Assembly (NCBI GenBank): GCA_013397435.1
Contig: VZRG01000293.1
Coordinates: forward strand, 124,001-188,000
Reading direction: 5' to 3'
From: Erythrocercus mccallii
Taxonomy: Eukaryota; Chordata; Aves; Passeriformes; Dicruridae
DNA: 64,000 bases
In this document: one piece after another, positions 52,090-64,000 of the stretch
Layout: each line of letters begins with the position of its first letter
How positions within the stretch are numbered: the stretch's first letter is position 1
Translations under genes and position numbers: made by a program
Notes under the pieces: model-generated
The model's input: the letters and a program-made list of their open reading frames with translations, nothing else
Database searches by the model: none
What the model was told of the DNA's origin: nothing

Positions 52090-52240
52090 GGAGGATGCAC
52101 ACACAAAACCTCCGGGAGAGCTCAGGGCCTCCTGTGCTCCCCAGACTCAGCACTGGACACCCAGCTGCTCCCAGTCCCTGCCCCAGCTCCCACAAACTGT
52201 GGCAGGCACAGGCACACACAAACACCACTCCCCAAGCTGC
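52090..52240. other. Short GC-richer patch
   Basis: About 150 bases of C-rich plus strand (CCCAGTCCCTGCCCCAGCTC and similar) start after a purine-rich stretch and carry overlapping open frames. Only one CpG is obvious. No feature was recognised. Confidence 0.4.
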
Positions 52241-53873
52241 ACAACTCACATACCAAGTCAGCGATTATTCAGTCCTTTATTATATTACCAACATCTCAGG
52301 GTTTTGTTTTCTTGTGCTTCATTTACTTTTTTTTGTTTGTTTCATTTAATAGTCAAGGACTTCATAGAAATACTATGAGATCACAGGGCATTATGTCACA
52401 CAACTAAACAGACCACATTCATTGAAAATATTTCCTTACACCTACCACTTCGTTTGTGTTCAATCTTCTTTAATTTCTTTCTGCAACATAAAGCTGCAGC
52501 AACACTGATGGAGGTCAGTTTAATTTCAGACACTGCAATTTCATCCACAGAGGTGTCCACTCTTTATTTCCTATGTGTAGGCAACCACCACCCCTCAGGC
52601 TCAAATAAAGCAAGGTGCTTAAACAGGTGAATCAGTTAAAATCAGGTAGGAGATCTGATGATTTGCTACATCTTTATATTTATAATGAGATCCACAGGCA
52701 CCATGGCAATGTAACCAGTATGAGACTGAGGCAGGTAGGAAAGAAGATTAGATCTGATTCTTGAGAATATGACATGTTGGATATTGGAAGCCTTTATCCA
52801 CTTTCCAGAATAGGGAGACTATGATCCAGATTGCACAAATATGGTGAAAACGAAACTCAAGAAAAACCTATGGATATTTAAGATTTTTATTATCAATTCA
52901 TTAATAAGTAAAATGTAAAGAAGTCAGTTATCCAGTGCTCTGAGTTGAGTTCATAAGCAGAATTTCTGCACTAACGTTTAACTGGTGGTTTCTGGCTCCA
53001 CAGGGTGTTGGTCTGTTTGTATTTCATTTCTTTTTACTTGGAATCAATATGTACGAGATTTGCTATTGTGGGCTGCCTCCATATCCCAGATGGCCTCCCT
53101 GAAATATTGGTCCACCTCCTGGTTCCACCTCCCTACAAGATGTTTTAGGAGTTTTGTAGACTATATCAAGGAATGTCTCCAGCTAGTTACCCAGTGGTAT
53201 TTGAAAGCTCAGAAGTTGCAGCCCACCCAGCCACAGAAATGCAGTCAGAGAGCACCAGAGGATAAATGGGGCTCTGCAGGAAAAGAGGTGATTTAGGAAG
53301 TCTGCTGAAAAACTTAAGCTAAAATTTATGTGCTTTTAGAGAACACAGTTTGAAGCTCACAAGAGCTGTGGTTCCAAAAACCTCAGAGCAGAGGAAAGAA
53401 GATGCTGGCTCACTGCAAAGGTTTTGCTCAGCTGGAGCTCTGGCTAGAGCTTACTTCCTTTGCAGTCTGAACATATTAGAGAAAACAAACTGAGACTGGG
53501 ATAAAACTTAAGACTGGGATTTAGCTTCTGTATCCAGCACTTGATACTGCACAATCTGCACACTGCCACAGGGCTCACTCATCTCTCTTCACATAAGTCC
53601 AGCATACTGTGTACAAAAAAAACCCTTCCAACCCCTCTTACTTCTGTGTTCAAAGGGAATCCAAAGATTCTTAAGTTATCGACCTCAAAAAAACCAAGAG
53701 AAACCAAACAAAAAGCAAACAAAAAAAAAAGTAATTTTTTTCACAACCTGCCAAGCTCATATGTGAACTAGAGCATATCATTCCACAGCAGATACAGCCC
53801 AGTAGCCCAAGTCAGCTCAGTCACTGTCTGACAGAGTGAATCCCAAAGATCTCTTCTGATTTGGGTTCGTTTT

Positions 53874-53926
53874 TCAGCTGTCAAAACAGAGGCTATCACT
53901 ACTGCTGTCAGAATCATCATCTGAGT
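53874..53926 (-). CDS. Weak candidate terminal exon with acidic Ser/Asp tail
   Basis: On the minus strand a T-rich tract ending TTTTTCTTCAG is followed by an open frame of 16 codons reading SDDDSDSSSDSLCFDS and then TGA. An Asp/Ser-rich end of this kind is a usual casein-kinase-2 type tail in nuclear proteins. Exon length is 53 bases with a 2-base split codon at the start. No upstream exon of agreed phase was found, and a larger minus frame (53768-53959) overlaps it in another register. Confidence 0.15.
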
Positions 53927-55999
53927 CTGAAGAAAAATTTTTCTACTTATACTGTTCACACCAGTCTGAGTTCTTCCAACACAAGAGCTTTAGAAAAGAC
54001 AAGTAGTCTCTTTGGTAGAACAAGAAAATTACACAGAAAGAAACACAGAAACAGTTGGAAACTTTGCAAAGTTTTCTTTTGAAATCTCGTTCCACTTGTC
54101 ACTTAGGAAACACAAGTTCTAAGTCCTCTTTCCCCAAATGACAATATTCCATGCTCACTGAAGCAACACAATTTCTGCCACAGTATTTAGGGTTGAGAGA
54201 AATGAGATTTCAAAAGCTTATTAATTGCTAAAAATGTGTTTCCATAGGGGAAAAAATGGAATATAATGCATCAAAGTCATTCCAAGTTTTCAGACAGCCT
54301 GAAATACTAGCTTTGACTTAGCTGAAATATAATCATACAAATGTCAATTAATTGTTCCCCCAGTGATCAAACTTCCAGCCTTTGCATCTGCTGTAAATCC
54401 CTGCTAATTCCCAGACCTAACACAGGACCAGAAACCTGAGCTGTCACTTGGCCCAAAAAATGACAGGCTTTTCTTGAGAGAGTGGTTAATATTTTTCCTC
54501 TTCAAATTCTATTTCACATTGAATCTTAAAACTAAATAAAGCTGTAAAATAATCAGCTGTAAAAATAGGTACAACAGGGGTGTTGTTTTATTTGTATGAT
54601 ATTTGCATATCTGAATTGCTACTAATCTTTGAAAGTTATCTATTGTCGAGAGCTGTTTTACCTATGGGAAAGATCCCAGGAGAATGGGGAAAGTCAGGGT
54701 AACATTTTGCAAGTGTTTAGTCAATATAATAGTGCAATGTAAAAGAACCTGGTTTCCACCCTCAGTTTGTGTGTGCTTCTTTTTGCTTCTAATTCAGAAC
54801 TTCCTGTAGGAGGTTATTTTCTCCCTTGCTTTCTTTCCAAAGCATTTCTCCTGTATTCTTCAAAAAAAATGGTGTGTCCTGGAATTCTATACTCTTTCAG
54901 CAGCACTCATAATTTTACTCTGGAATAGTCATATAAAATCATATTTCTTTTATTTATTCATCTATGGCTTTTCCTCCAAAGCCTTGGTAATTGCTAAAAA
55001 TTTTAGATACAGTTTTTATTTAATGGAAGCTGAATATAATCTGTTCTGGTGTGACCAAAAGTATGGAAATTTTAATCAGACTTAACATCTTTATTAAAGT
55101 GATTTAATAACCACTTTATTGAATTAATTCATATCACAAAGCATCTAAATTTGGCAGACTTAAACCTCTTCGAACATTACCTTTTTAATTCCAGGAAGAG
55201 CATTGACTCCTGGCTAGAAAAGCTCCACTTTACATATACACATGCAGGCTCTGAACCTTTACCCACCATAGTCTGCATTTTTCCATAGGTAGTGAGCCCC
55301 ACCACAGTCATCTGTATTACTGGGGGAAAACTGCTGGTAACAGAAAGGCAGTTTTGTGCTGCAGAGATGGACAGATGAAACCATTAAATACAGAACTGGT
55401 CTGGGTGTAAATTCATCCTGCTCAGAAGCCTAATGCCTCAGTCAGCACACACTGACTTCCAGGCTCCCAGACACCAGCTCAAGATTTAAACATTGCTGGT
55501 TTCAAATCCTACTGAGGGACACGATGAGGGACACAGTTTGGGCTGTTACTCAGTGTGTAAGTGAACTAAGCACAGTGGTCCCAATTTCAATGAGCTGGTG
55601 CAAATTAAAGAAAAAATAGGGCAGCAAAGAAATTCAGATCTTATCACCTCATTCACTTTTACAATGTATATGTAACTGCACAGATTTGAAATGGAAGAAG
55701 CATCCTAACTACCAATAGCTGAGTTTATATTAATTTGTGAATTTTTCACACAGTGAGGCAGGTGTGAAAGTAGATGTCAGCTGTCTCTGTTCAACCTTCT
55801 TTCAAGTAGTGACTGACAAGAATGGTTATGGCTCAGCCAAAACATTTTTTGCTGCCTGAAGGAATAATTTCAGTAATACTTCTTTATCTATCCTCTTCCA
55901 TATCCGAACATCAATGGATTTCATGACTATTAACTCTGTAACATATTAGCACCTTATCATTTGTCTAAAGTGACTATAACCTTAATTTAAGCACCAGCG

Positions 56000-58900
56000 T
56001 ACAGGTAGGTTCTCTGTTCCAGAGAGAAACTTTTTTTTGGGAAAAACACACAAAGAAGAAAGAAAGAAACTACATTTTTCCTGAGCAAATAATTTTGCAC
56101 TATCTTGTTGAGAATGCTGCACATCTCAAAAATTTCAAAAATGGCTACCAAAAGGATGCAGAATGGGAAGCAGGAAAATCATTTCCACCTTCTATAGGAA
56201 GGAAAAGCAAAGGAGTAAAGGAGACCTTGCTGGTACCAGGATCTACTCAGTGTTTCTGACTCTGCTGTAAACTCTGAAGTAATGTGTATTCAGTGGCAGA
56301 ATAAGAGTTGCAGGGTGAGTCTCTCTTGCCGGAACTGCTCTTCAGAGACAAGATTTTACAGTCTGAGACACTGGGCAGGTTCCCACCTCAGCATCCCAGG
56401 AGGTGCAGCAGTTTGCCTCCCATCTGGAGGCTGGACATACAAGTGTACCTTTCACTCCCTTTCCCTGTACTGGTATTCCTGAACTTTGTCCTACAAGACT
56501 CACAGTTACAAACTCAGAAATTGCTGTTCTGGGAATCATTACACAAACCAAACATGGTGACTTGCATATACTATATTTTTTCTGGAGGTAAATATAACAA
56601 TAAACTTAACAATCCAACAAACAAACCACAAAAAAACCCCATTAGTCTTTCACAGTTGGGTCAGGATTAATAAAACTCATGTGGATTCTGTGGATCTAAG
56701 AGCTTATTCTTATGAAAAATTGATCGAGATAAAATTTATGCTCTGCTGTACCTCAGTAAATCTGCAGACTTTAAGCCACATTAGTGGAACTGCTGTGGAA
56801 TATCAGCAGAATAATTAATATCGTAGTTTAACTGAGGAGTTTGCTTCAATATAGATCATTTCCAGACATGTACATGTAGCATTTCTCATGCTGTTATTCA
56901 TAGATTCTGAAACCAAAATGAAAGATTACATCACCTAACAAAGTGGCTCCCAATATATGTAGATATCTTGCATCAGTATCAATGATTTTTTTCCAAGGTT
57001 GATTATCCTTATCTCCCTTTAATCCTAACAACATCAATGTTTCATTCAGTTTTGGTATACCTTTATCTGTTTGTCTTCAGTGCATTCATGTATTTTTCAA
57101 ATAAACCTGTTATTTATTATGACTACTGGAAATTGGCCTGGTAAAGTCATCTATGTTCACTCCATGTATATTATTATTTTATCCTGAAATTCCTGTCCAA
57201 AACACAGTTGAAAATTAAAACAAAAATATGTCTTCACCAAATTTTGATTTATAAGACACTCCGTGCACTTTTAAATGCTAATTTTTTCTATGGGAATCAG
57301 TAAATTGCAGTAGGCAGCAAAACAGAGTTATAGTACATGAAACAGAAATAAAAAATGCAAGTGATTGAATACCTATTCACAGAAGTTTAACCGGGGTAAC
57401 ATTCAGCAACAGAAAAACAAACATCCAGTTTTAGGCATACCCTTGTTATCCTGTCAGTTGATGCACACCTGCTCGAAATAAGGCAAGGAAGTAGAGAACA
57501 ATCTTTATTCTGAAGGTCTCCAAAAGCATTTCTCAGGGTCAGGGTCTGATTTGATGTGGTGCAGGTAGACATGCTGCAGATGGAGACCTACAGCTTGGAA
57601 ATCTCACTAAAATGAGAAAAATCCCTCATCAAAGTTCCCTTGAATTCAAGGCAGCAGATAAACCTTTCCCATGGGTTTGGGGGCCTCAGGAGGTGCGGAG
57701 GGGGTGATGACCTGATGAGGGCCATCCTCACTTTTCTTTCCTCCCCAGGCACTACCAATAAAGCAGCAGCAGGTACTGCCCTGGGCTGGCTCCCACTGCG
57801 CTACTCAAGCAAAGCACAAATGGGATATAATTCACACCTAAACTGACACAAGCTGCAAGACAAGATTGATAAGAGGCTTTTGTATCTCAGGCTCCAAGGT
57901 GAGGCACAGTAACAACTGAACAGGATTTATGCACTGATATACAGGGATTTCATGGCTCTGTTTGGTTTGGTTTTTTCCCCCACAAAGATAGGCATACTCT
58001 TTGCTAGGTTCTCTCTAAAGCCAGTAGTTTAACACAAGTGCAACAATATTTGAAATTAAATCCAGGACTGGTGGAAAAGCCCTCCTTCGGATCCTGATTT
58101 GCAATGGAAGAGGCTGTTATGGCCTTGGTGCACCTTCAGACACAAACACTAAAACCATAGTATGGGAAGTGCTGCAGCCCTAAAAAGGAAAACTGTCTGC
58201 ATAATGCAAACCAGAATAGAAACAGAGCTTTATTAACCAAAAATTGGAATTTCTTTTTCTGAAGACCAAAAGATTATAAGCAGACCTATCAAAGGGTTAG
58301 TAGCTGCCCAATTTTTTAAATAATTTTAATTCCAGGCTAACATCTATCTTCTTATACAGCTGTGTAAACCCCATCACTTTGAATCCAAAGCATATAATTA
58401 ATCTGACCGTAGACTCAATTTTTTCTGCTTATCTTGTTTGTAGGAAGCCAGCCTTTTATTTGTACTGTGTACCTCTGATCCCTGAAGTGACCCAAGGGAG
58501 TGTCTTACTACTCACCAAATCCCTGTCTCATAAGTTTTTCATAATGTCATGACTAAAACTACATTAACCAATGACAAGAAAAATAAAATAAATAATAAGA
58601 ACAGGGAAAAAAAAAGAAAACCTCTGCACAAAAGAAAAATAAAAACACAGAAAAAACTCTAACACAAAACCCCAAGGCCTTGTGAATTTCCCACAGGATG
58701 TAGAATTATACAATGTACTTAATCTTATTACCTCTCTGTTCTATGAGGACTCAAATGGAGGATGATAGACAGGACTCCTCCCTCTTATTCAGTTTGGAAA
58801 ACTTGTTATAGCTTGAGCATCTGAGTGAGGAACTGTAGTGCCTAAACCACTCATCAGGTCAACACTTGCCCTCTCTTAAGGGTGCACAGCAAATTTTGCA

Positions 58901-61900
58901 CATGATGGAAACCATATATAAAGTTGCAATCCATAATAGTCTATATCATTACATCCAGAAAATTAATCTCTACTTGTTAGTGAACAGAAGTCTGTTTTGA
59001 ACCTTTAATACTTTTCTATTAAGTTTTGAGTGAATATGACCATAAATGGTTTTTTCCAATGTATTACTTTAACCCTGGTTTGTCTAAAAGATGCTTATTA
59101 ATACTTCTGTAACAGGGAGGCAAACAGATACAGATCATGTTAAATTTCTCTCTAACATGGTTTTTTCATGAGATTTAGCAATACTCAGGATATCAATTAT
59201 GATGATTTTCTGAATGGGTTTTATTAAATGCATTTTTAAACTTATTAAAGAGTATGTCCTGTATTCCACTGTCATTCCAAATATTGTTCCACAAGGTTTG
59301 TGCTACGCTATGTCATATGTGTTGTAAGACTGGTAACAGAAAGCAATACAACACATGAAAATTAATTACATCACATCCAGCAGAAATCAAGTATCTCAGA
59401 TTGAACCATGTAGAGATCAACTGCAAGAGAGACAATCCATTTTCTGGTATTAATCCTCAGCAGGAACTTGTTTACAGAGGAAATTTATTTCAACACATAT
59501 GTGAGTTTTATATGCACATCAGCCAACACAAACAGTCCTTGATCTAAGGCTAAGCAGAAAACAAGAGTGATTTTTTGTGAAAAGTTTTAAAGAATTCCTT
59601 CAACCTCAGAAGCTCCCAGCTGGAATGACGGAAGTTACAAAAGGTAGAACAAGGCCCAAATGAACATCCTGGATCTAAGTTATGTGAGAAGGGACTTCAG
59701 CTTAAGTCCCCTGCAATGGAAGGGGGTCACTGTAATGATTAAAGTATTTGCTATGCAGACGTGCCTCGTTCTCTTCAGGAACTTTACTAATCTTTTTAAT
59801 TTCCCATGAGCTGTGCCCATTTAGAACAACCAAACAAAAAGCCCTGCTAACGGATGAAGTCTTTGTAAAGACAACCCTTACCATCTCTAATTTCTCTCTC
59901 TGTATGCCAGAGGCATCAATCATCCTTTCAGTATTATCAGGTCTCTGCAGAGATGGGAGCATATTGACAATGCACAATATGACACTGCACTGAACATTGA
60001 CACATGGATTGGTTTCCTGGCTCTCAGTGCATAAGCCTAACGAGCAAGAACCCGTAAAAACAAATCAAACCGAGGTTTCAGGACACATCAGACATTCCAA
60101 AGACACTTGGACAATTAATCACACACACTTCCACCCATTTATGTTCCTCATGGGTTGCTTTAGATTGGCCCAGGCAGTGAGGGATGATGTTTCTCTTGTC
60201 ACCGAGCACTGGTAACCTCCAGTCTGGAAGCCAGGCAATATCTCACAATATCTCTACTGTACCTTCTCCCTCTCCCCACCATTCTCTCTGACAGTCCATG
60301 TTTGCATGTCAGACTACAAGATGAAATAAAGGATTCCAATTCACCAGGAAAAATATTTTGTACCAACCTAGAGAAACTAGCACAAAGTCTTCCCCTAAGT
60401 ATTTCCTTCTCCTTCCTTGACTTCACTCTTCCTTTCCCCTGTCACTCACAACCTACTCAAAACAGAACTGTATGAGAGAAAAAGGATTAAAAAAAAAGCA
60501 CCAAAGCAAAGCTTTCATCAAACCTATTTCACGTGTTGATTGGGGAACATGAAATGATCTGTTTATGAAGTTGGACATCTCTACAAAGCTTCCTCAAGTG
60601 ATGGATCAGATGAGTATGTTTCCTATTTCTAAATGTGTCTGACCAAATGTGGCATTTTGCTTCTCAGACTATAAGGCATTTCAAACATGAGAAATTACTC
60701 AAAAAACAAGCACTGAGAATCATTCCCTGGATAAAACTAATGCTGTTTTATAGACAAATAGGAAAATTTTGAAACTTACTTTAAAATTAAACTCTAATAC
60801 TCAAACTAGTACTTTTATAGTCCAATAAAAAAAATTAGATAAACAAATTGTCTTCTTCTTATATATATTTTAAGCAATTTCTGTCACCTAATCTTTAAAG
60901 AAAGGTTTTGCCCAGTGGGACAAGTGGCTGTGCAGTTAAAATTTATCTCTTAACTCCATCATTTTGATGATTTTTTAAAAAAAACATTTAAAGCACTAGA
61001 AATAATGCCCATCTTCAACCTTTGTTTTCTGGTTATAGATGTGGTTTAGTATCTCTTTATGTTCCTGCTTTTAAGACATTTATATTTTAAAGAGTAATCA
61101 CAGGCAGTAGAATGTGGCTGATCTAGTGTCGCTAATGGAACTGAAATGACTCTTTTTTTGCAATTTAGAGTTAGTTCCTCCTTTTTTTCTTTTCTCTTTT
61201 TTTTTTAATTCAATACTTTATGTGGCTGACAACTGTAAACAAGAAACCATATGCGATAAGAGAGCAGACTTGAGCATGGACAAGTATCAAATTATCCCTG
61301 TTTAACTATTATCTGGCAATTCTCAGCTCCACCAAACTTTTAATTAGTATATAGAAAGGTATGAGAAAAAAACAGGAAATCAAATATTCATGTTTTTCAT
61401 GTCTCTATGCAGCCCTTCCAGTTCCTAGGATGCTTCTAATTTTTCCAAGGAAATGTAGTTTTCTCACTCTGGTATCATGAGGTGTTGGTACTACACTTGA
61501 AGGTACATCATGTGAAGTTTCATATTGCAGCAGAACTTGGAAAACCAATTATACTCTTTGCTACCCATTAGCTTTGAACTGAAACCATTTTTAACCAGAA
61601 GAGTGAGTCAAAAAATAGACTTGTACTGTCAATATTAAAGCTGACTGCCACGAGTCAGAGAAATATTATGAAAGGTGTCAGTTTCTTGATAAATGAGTTG
61701 CTTTTGTACTGCTTCTAGGAGCATTCTCATGAATTTCATGTCTGGTACACAGAAGAGTGGAAAAGTTACAGGGCAGGGGAACAGACCACTGGCCACAGTG
61801 GACATATAAGGACAGCAGGAAAGGTCAGGAGGCTGCTCATCCATGGCTAATGCAGCCCAGGACAAAAGAGGAGAGGAGAGGACTGATTTTTCTGCATGGA

Positions 61901-64000
61901 CAAATGGGGATTCTCTTCCTCAAAGCAAGGAAATACAAGCTAGTGGGAATTTTCTGGGGATATAGATGAGCACATTAAAACCCTTCATGGAAGTGGTTTG
62001 TGTTGCCCCTCTGGGTTCAGTGAAGAGGATTTCTGATCCACGCCTCAGCTAAGCACAGCTGTTAGCCTGGGGCAGTACAACATCACAAGAGAAAGAGCCT
62101 TACAAGCAGGACTATCTTAAGTTATTAAAGGTACAGGGTTAATACTGACAACATGCTTGGGGGCTAAGACACTTTGGCAATCAGCATCATGTTTAACTCC
62201 AGTGGATGAATCTAAGTTACAAACTGAAATTATTGGGAGAGGGGAAAAAAATTCTGTAAGTGTCATCCTGAAGGGAGTCCAGAAAGCAGTATTTCAGTCT
62301 GCAGGATTTTGCTGTTATCATCTCCCTTCACCCATGCTCACACACCCCTTTGAAAATAATACACAAGAATACATTAGGATGTCTGTGTTTACAGAAAAGC
62401 TCTAACTATAAACCTCTAAAATTTTAGTAATTTAGGTCTGAACACAGGGAATGAGGCTAATACTTAAAGCACAACTGTGTAATTTGCGGTCCTCAAAGTG
62501 TTTGATATCAGGGGTAGCTTTCAGTTATAAAAAAGGCACAGACAAAAAGGTGCAGCCAAAGAGGAAAGAAAATAATTTACTATTACTGCAATTGCATTTC
62601 TTTTTGATTTAGCAATATATGAACAAGTATGGCCCTTAGCATAGCTGAAGTGAAGAAATGCTGCAGAACTGAACTTTAAGAATGCAACTAGGACTTTATA
62701 TCTACCAAACTGTTCAGTTCACTTATAACGTGATTTAAAATATCTTCACAATTTGCCAAGACATTTGCAAGGATCGGTTGCAATCACAGTAAAGGCTATC
62801 ACATCTGAAACATTCCTGCACAAGCAAAAATCTTTGCTTTTTCTTTGTTCGGATTGGTGGGACTTGACACCACAGCCTCAACTTGGATCTCAACAATGGG
62901 GTAGAGAAAGAAGGGCCTGAAAACTCCCTTGATCCCTTCAATTACAAGAACTTTGCTTTCAGAGCTATGTATGAGTGATCAAAATCAGCTTGAGAGGAAA
63001 TGGAATTCATCCCACAGCTGCACTCAGAGCTTAACTTCACAATAGCTATGTTGCTCAGAAGCATATATATGCAAAATTATACCAAAAACCCCTACGAATT
63101 TATTTTTGGTTAAGTTATTTTTTGGCAAAATTTGATGGAACATATTCTTCTAAAAAAGGGAAGTACTCATGCAAGAAAAAGGCACAAACACAAAGGTTAT
63201 ATAAAATTCCCAACAGTAGTATTCAATGATAAATTACACAGTATTTTCAGCACCATATCTCCTATTAGTCAGGTTTTTTTAAAAAAAACAATGTTATTAC
63301 TGATACACAACAAGATAGTAAAATATTTTCCCAATAAATTACACATCCCTATCTGTATACTGGCTATGCAGCTTTAATGGAAAATATTTAAAACCTTTCA
63401 TGAGAATGCAGTACATTTCTACTGTTCTCATTAATATTCCAAGCAATTTTCTGCTTGTTGATCAACTTTCCGGTTTAATGAATTCCAGAAAATGTGGATG
63501 ATTACATAGATCTTGACAGGTACATGTCTCCTGTTAAGACAGCATTTCCCACAAAGAATTCAATGATCTACACTACTGTGCAATTCATTATAGCAGTAAA
63601 AATTTCAGAAAAGCATGGAAAAAGCCCATTTTTTAATGGAAGAGATCTTATACAGTATCTGTTCCTCCCTCCTAAACAAGGGAAAATAAGAAATTAAAGA
63701 AAGACTAGATAACTGCAGACCTAAACTTCCTCTCATCACAGCTGAAAATAATAGTTGGACATTTTCAGTCTTATGTTAAGTGCCAAGAGATAAAATTTTC
63801 TCTACCTGAGGCAGACAATGGGGTATTTTTTTCTTCTCCTTTTAAATATTTTGACTGGAAAAAAGCTGTAGTAAATTGAATACCGCTGCCCCAGAAATGA
63901 AATTGTCACTGGGCACACAGAGCAGGCAAAAACTTAATGAAGGTTATATAGGAGTCAGACTGTAGCCAACGTTCAGGCATAACCGTGGGAGGCAGAGCTG
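56000..64000. other. AT-rich stretch with no supported gene apart from one candidate exon
   Basis: The sequence is AT-rich filler. An A/C-rich tract lies at 56611-56640, its reverse-complement style at 57958-57981, and an A-rich stretch at 58600-58675. A plus-strand donor-like GCAGG|GTGAGT sits near 56312 after an ATG at 56282, but nothing else supports a first exon. A pyrimidine-rich run lies near 61180-61208. The only exon candidate is 59882-59944 on the minus strand. Confidence 0.4.
59882..59944 (-). CDS. Candidate 63-bp coding exon (unidentified gene)
   Basis: This has the best-balanced pair of splice sites that I found. On the minus strand the acceptor reads CTCCCATCTCTGCAG and the donor GAGATG|GTAAGG. 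The 63 bases between are exactly 21 codons in phase 0 at both ends, and the other two frames contain stops. The peptide starts RPDNTERMIDASG and ends REKLEM, hydrophilic and without a recognisable domain. A cassette exon of 63 bp would keep frame when skipped. No neighbouring exon was identified, so chance is not excluded. Confidence 0.25.

Noticed and set aside
53613..53645. CCCTTCCAACCCC followed by TTCTGTG as a CR1 tail
   Set aside because: Only a dozen bases resemble the CR1 end, and the flanks do not continue the match.
55490..55515. GGTTTCAAATCCT as a tRNA B box
   Set aside because: It has one base too many for the GGTTCRANTCC consensus, and no acceptor stem or A box lies at the right distance.

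Overview
The window looks like vertebrate nuclear DNA. It is AT-rich, almost free of long open reading frames (the longest runs 186 codons), and has no operons, ribosome binding sites or other bacterial gene layout. Across 64 kb I see no Alu-, L1- or B1-type repeats and no recognisable CR1 tail, only short low-complexity tracts, small GC/CpG-rich patches and A-tracts interrupted by ACCCCAAACC-type motifs. That repeat-poor picture fits a bird best, perhaps a songbird. This is inference from texture, not from a recognised gene, and no species can be named.

No gene could be identified by name. The window is best read as intergenic or intronic sequence that may carry a few small exons. By eye, several minus-strand stretches combine a pyrimidine-rich AG acceptor, a GT donor and an open frame. 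The most coherent set is a four-exon series (3516-3631, 2796-3056, 1789-1895, 899-1006) whose splice phases agree and which ends in a stop codon. A second phase-compatible pair lies at 19735-19824 and 16934-17027, and an isolated pair of strong splice sites bounds 59882-59944. Other weaker candidates are a possible membrane-spanning exon at 48855-48957 and a possible acidic Ser/Asp C-terminal exon at 53874-53926. In AT-rich DNA such lookalikes arise often by chance, and plus-strand examples exist too, so all are given low confidence.

Layout. 0-6.5 kb: the four-exon candidate series plus two separate pairs of diverged direct repeats, each pair about 1.1-1.2 kb apart. 6.5-11 kb: further weak exon candidates, a (TA)n palindrome, an inverted repeat with octamer-like arms and an LTR-like segment near 10.4-10.9 kb. 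11-25 kb: a GC-rich islet at 11.5 kb, a segment open on both strands next to a 17-base T run at 16.4-16.8 kb, A/C-rich tracts, and a CpG-rich islet at 23.8-24.1 kb. 25-48 kb: mostly featureless AT-rich DNA with a GC-richer block at 37.4-37.9 kb and two short tandem duplications, one of them (42 bp, 39.35 kb) perfect and therefore probably young. 48-64 kb: a cluster of TAATTA palindromes that resembles a conserved enhancer, a CpG-rich islet at 50.7-51.0 kb, the remaining exon candidates, and otherwise plain AT-rich sequence.

I found no tRNA, rRNA, CRISPR, phage, plasmid or operon-like feature, and nothing that I could defend as a new biological system. The items most worth checking are the minus-strand exon chain, the paired direct repeats in the first 6 kb, the TAATTA cluster and the perfect 42-bp duplication.
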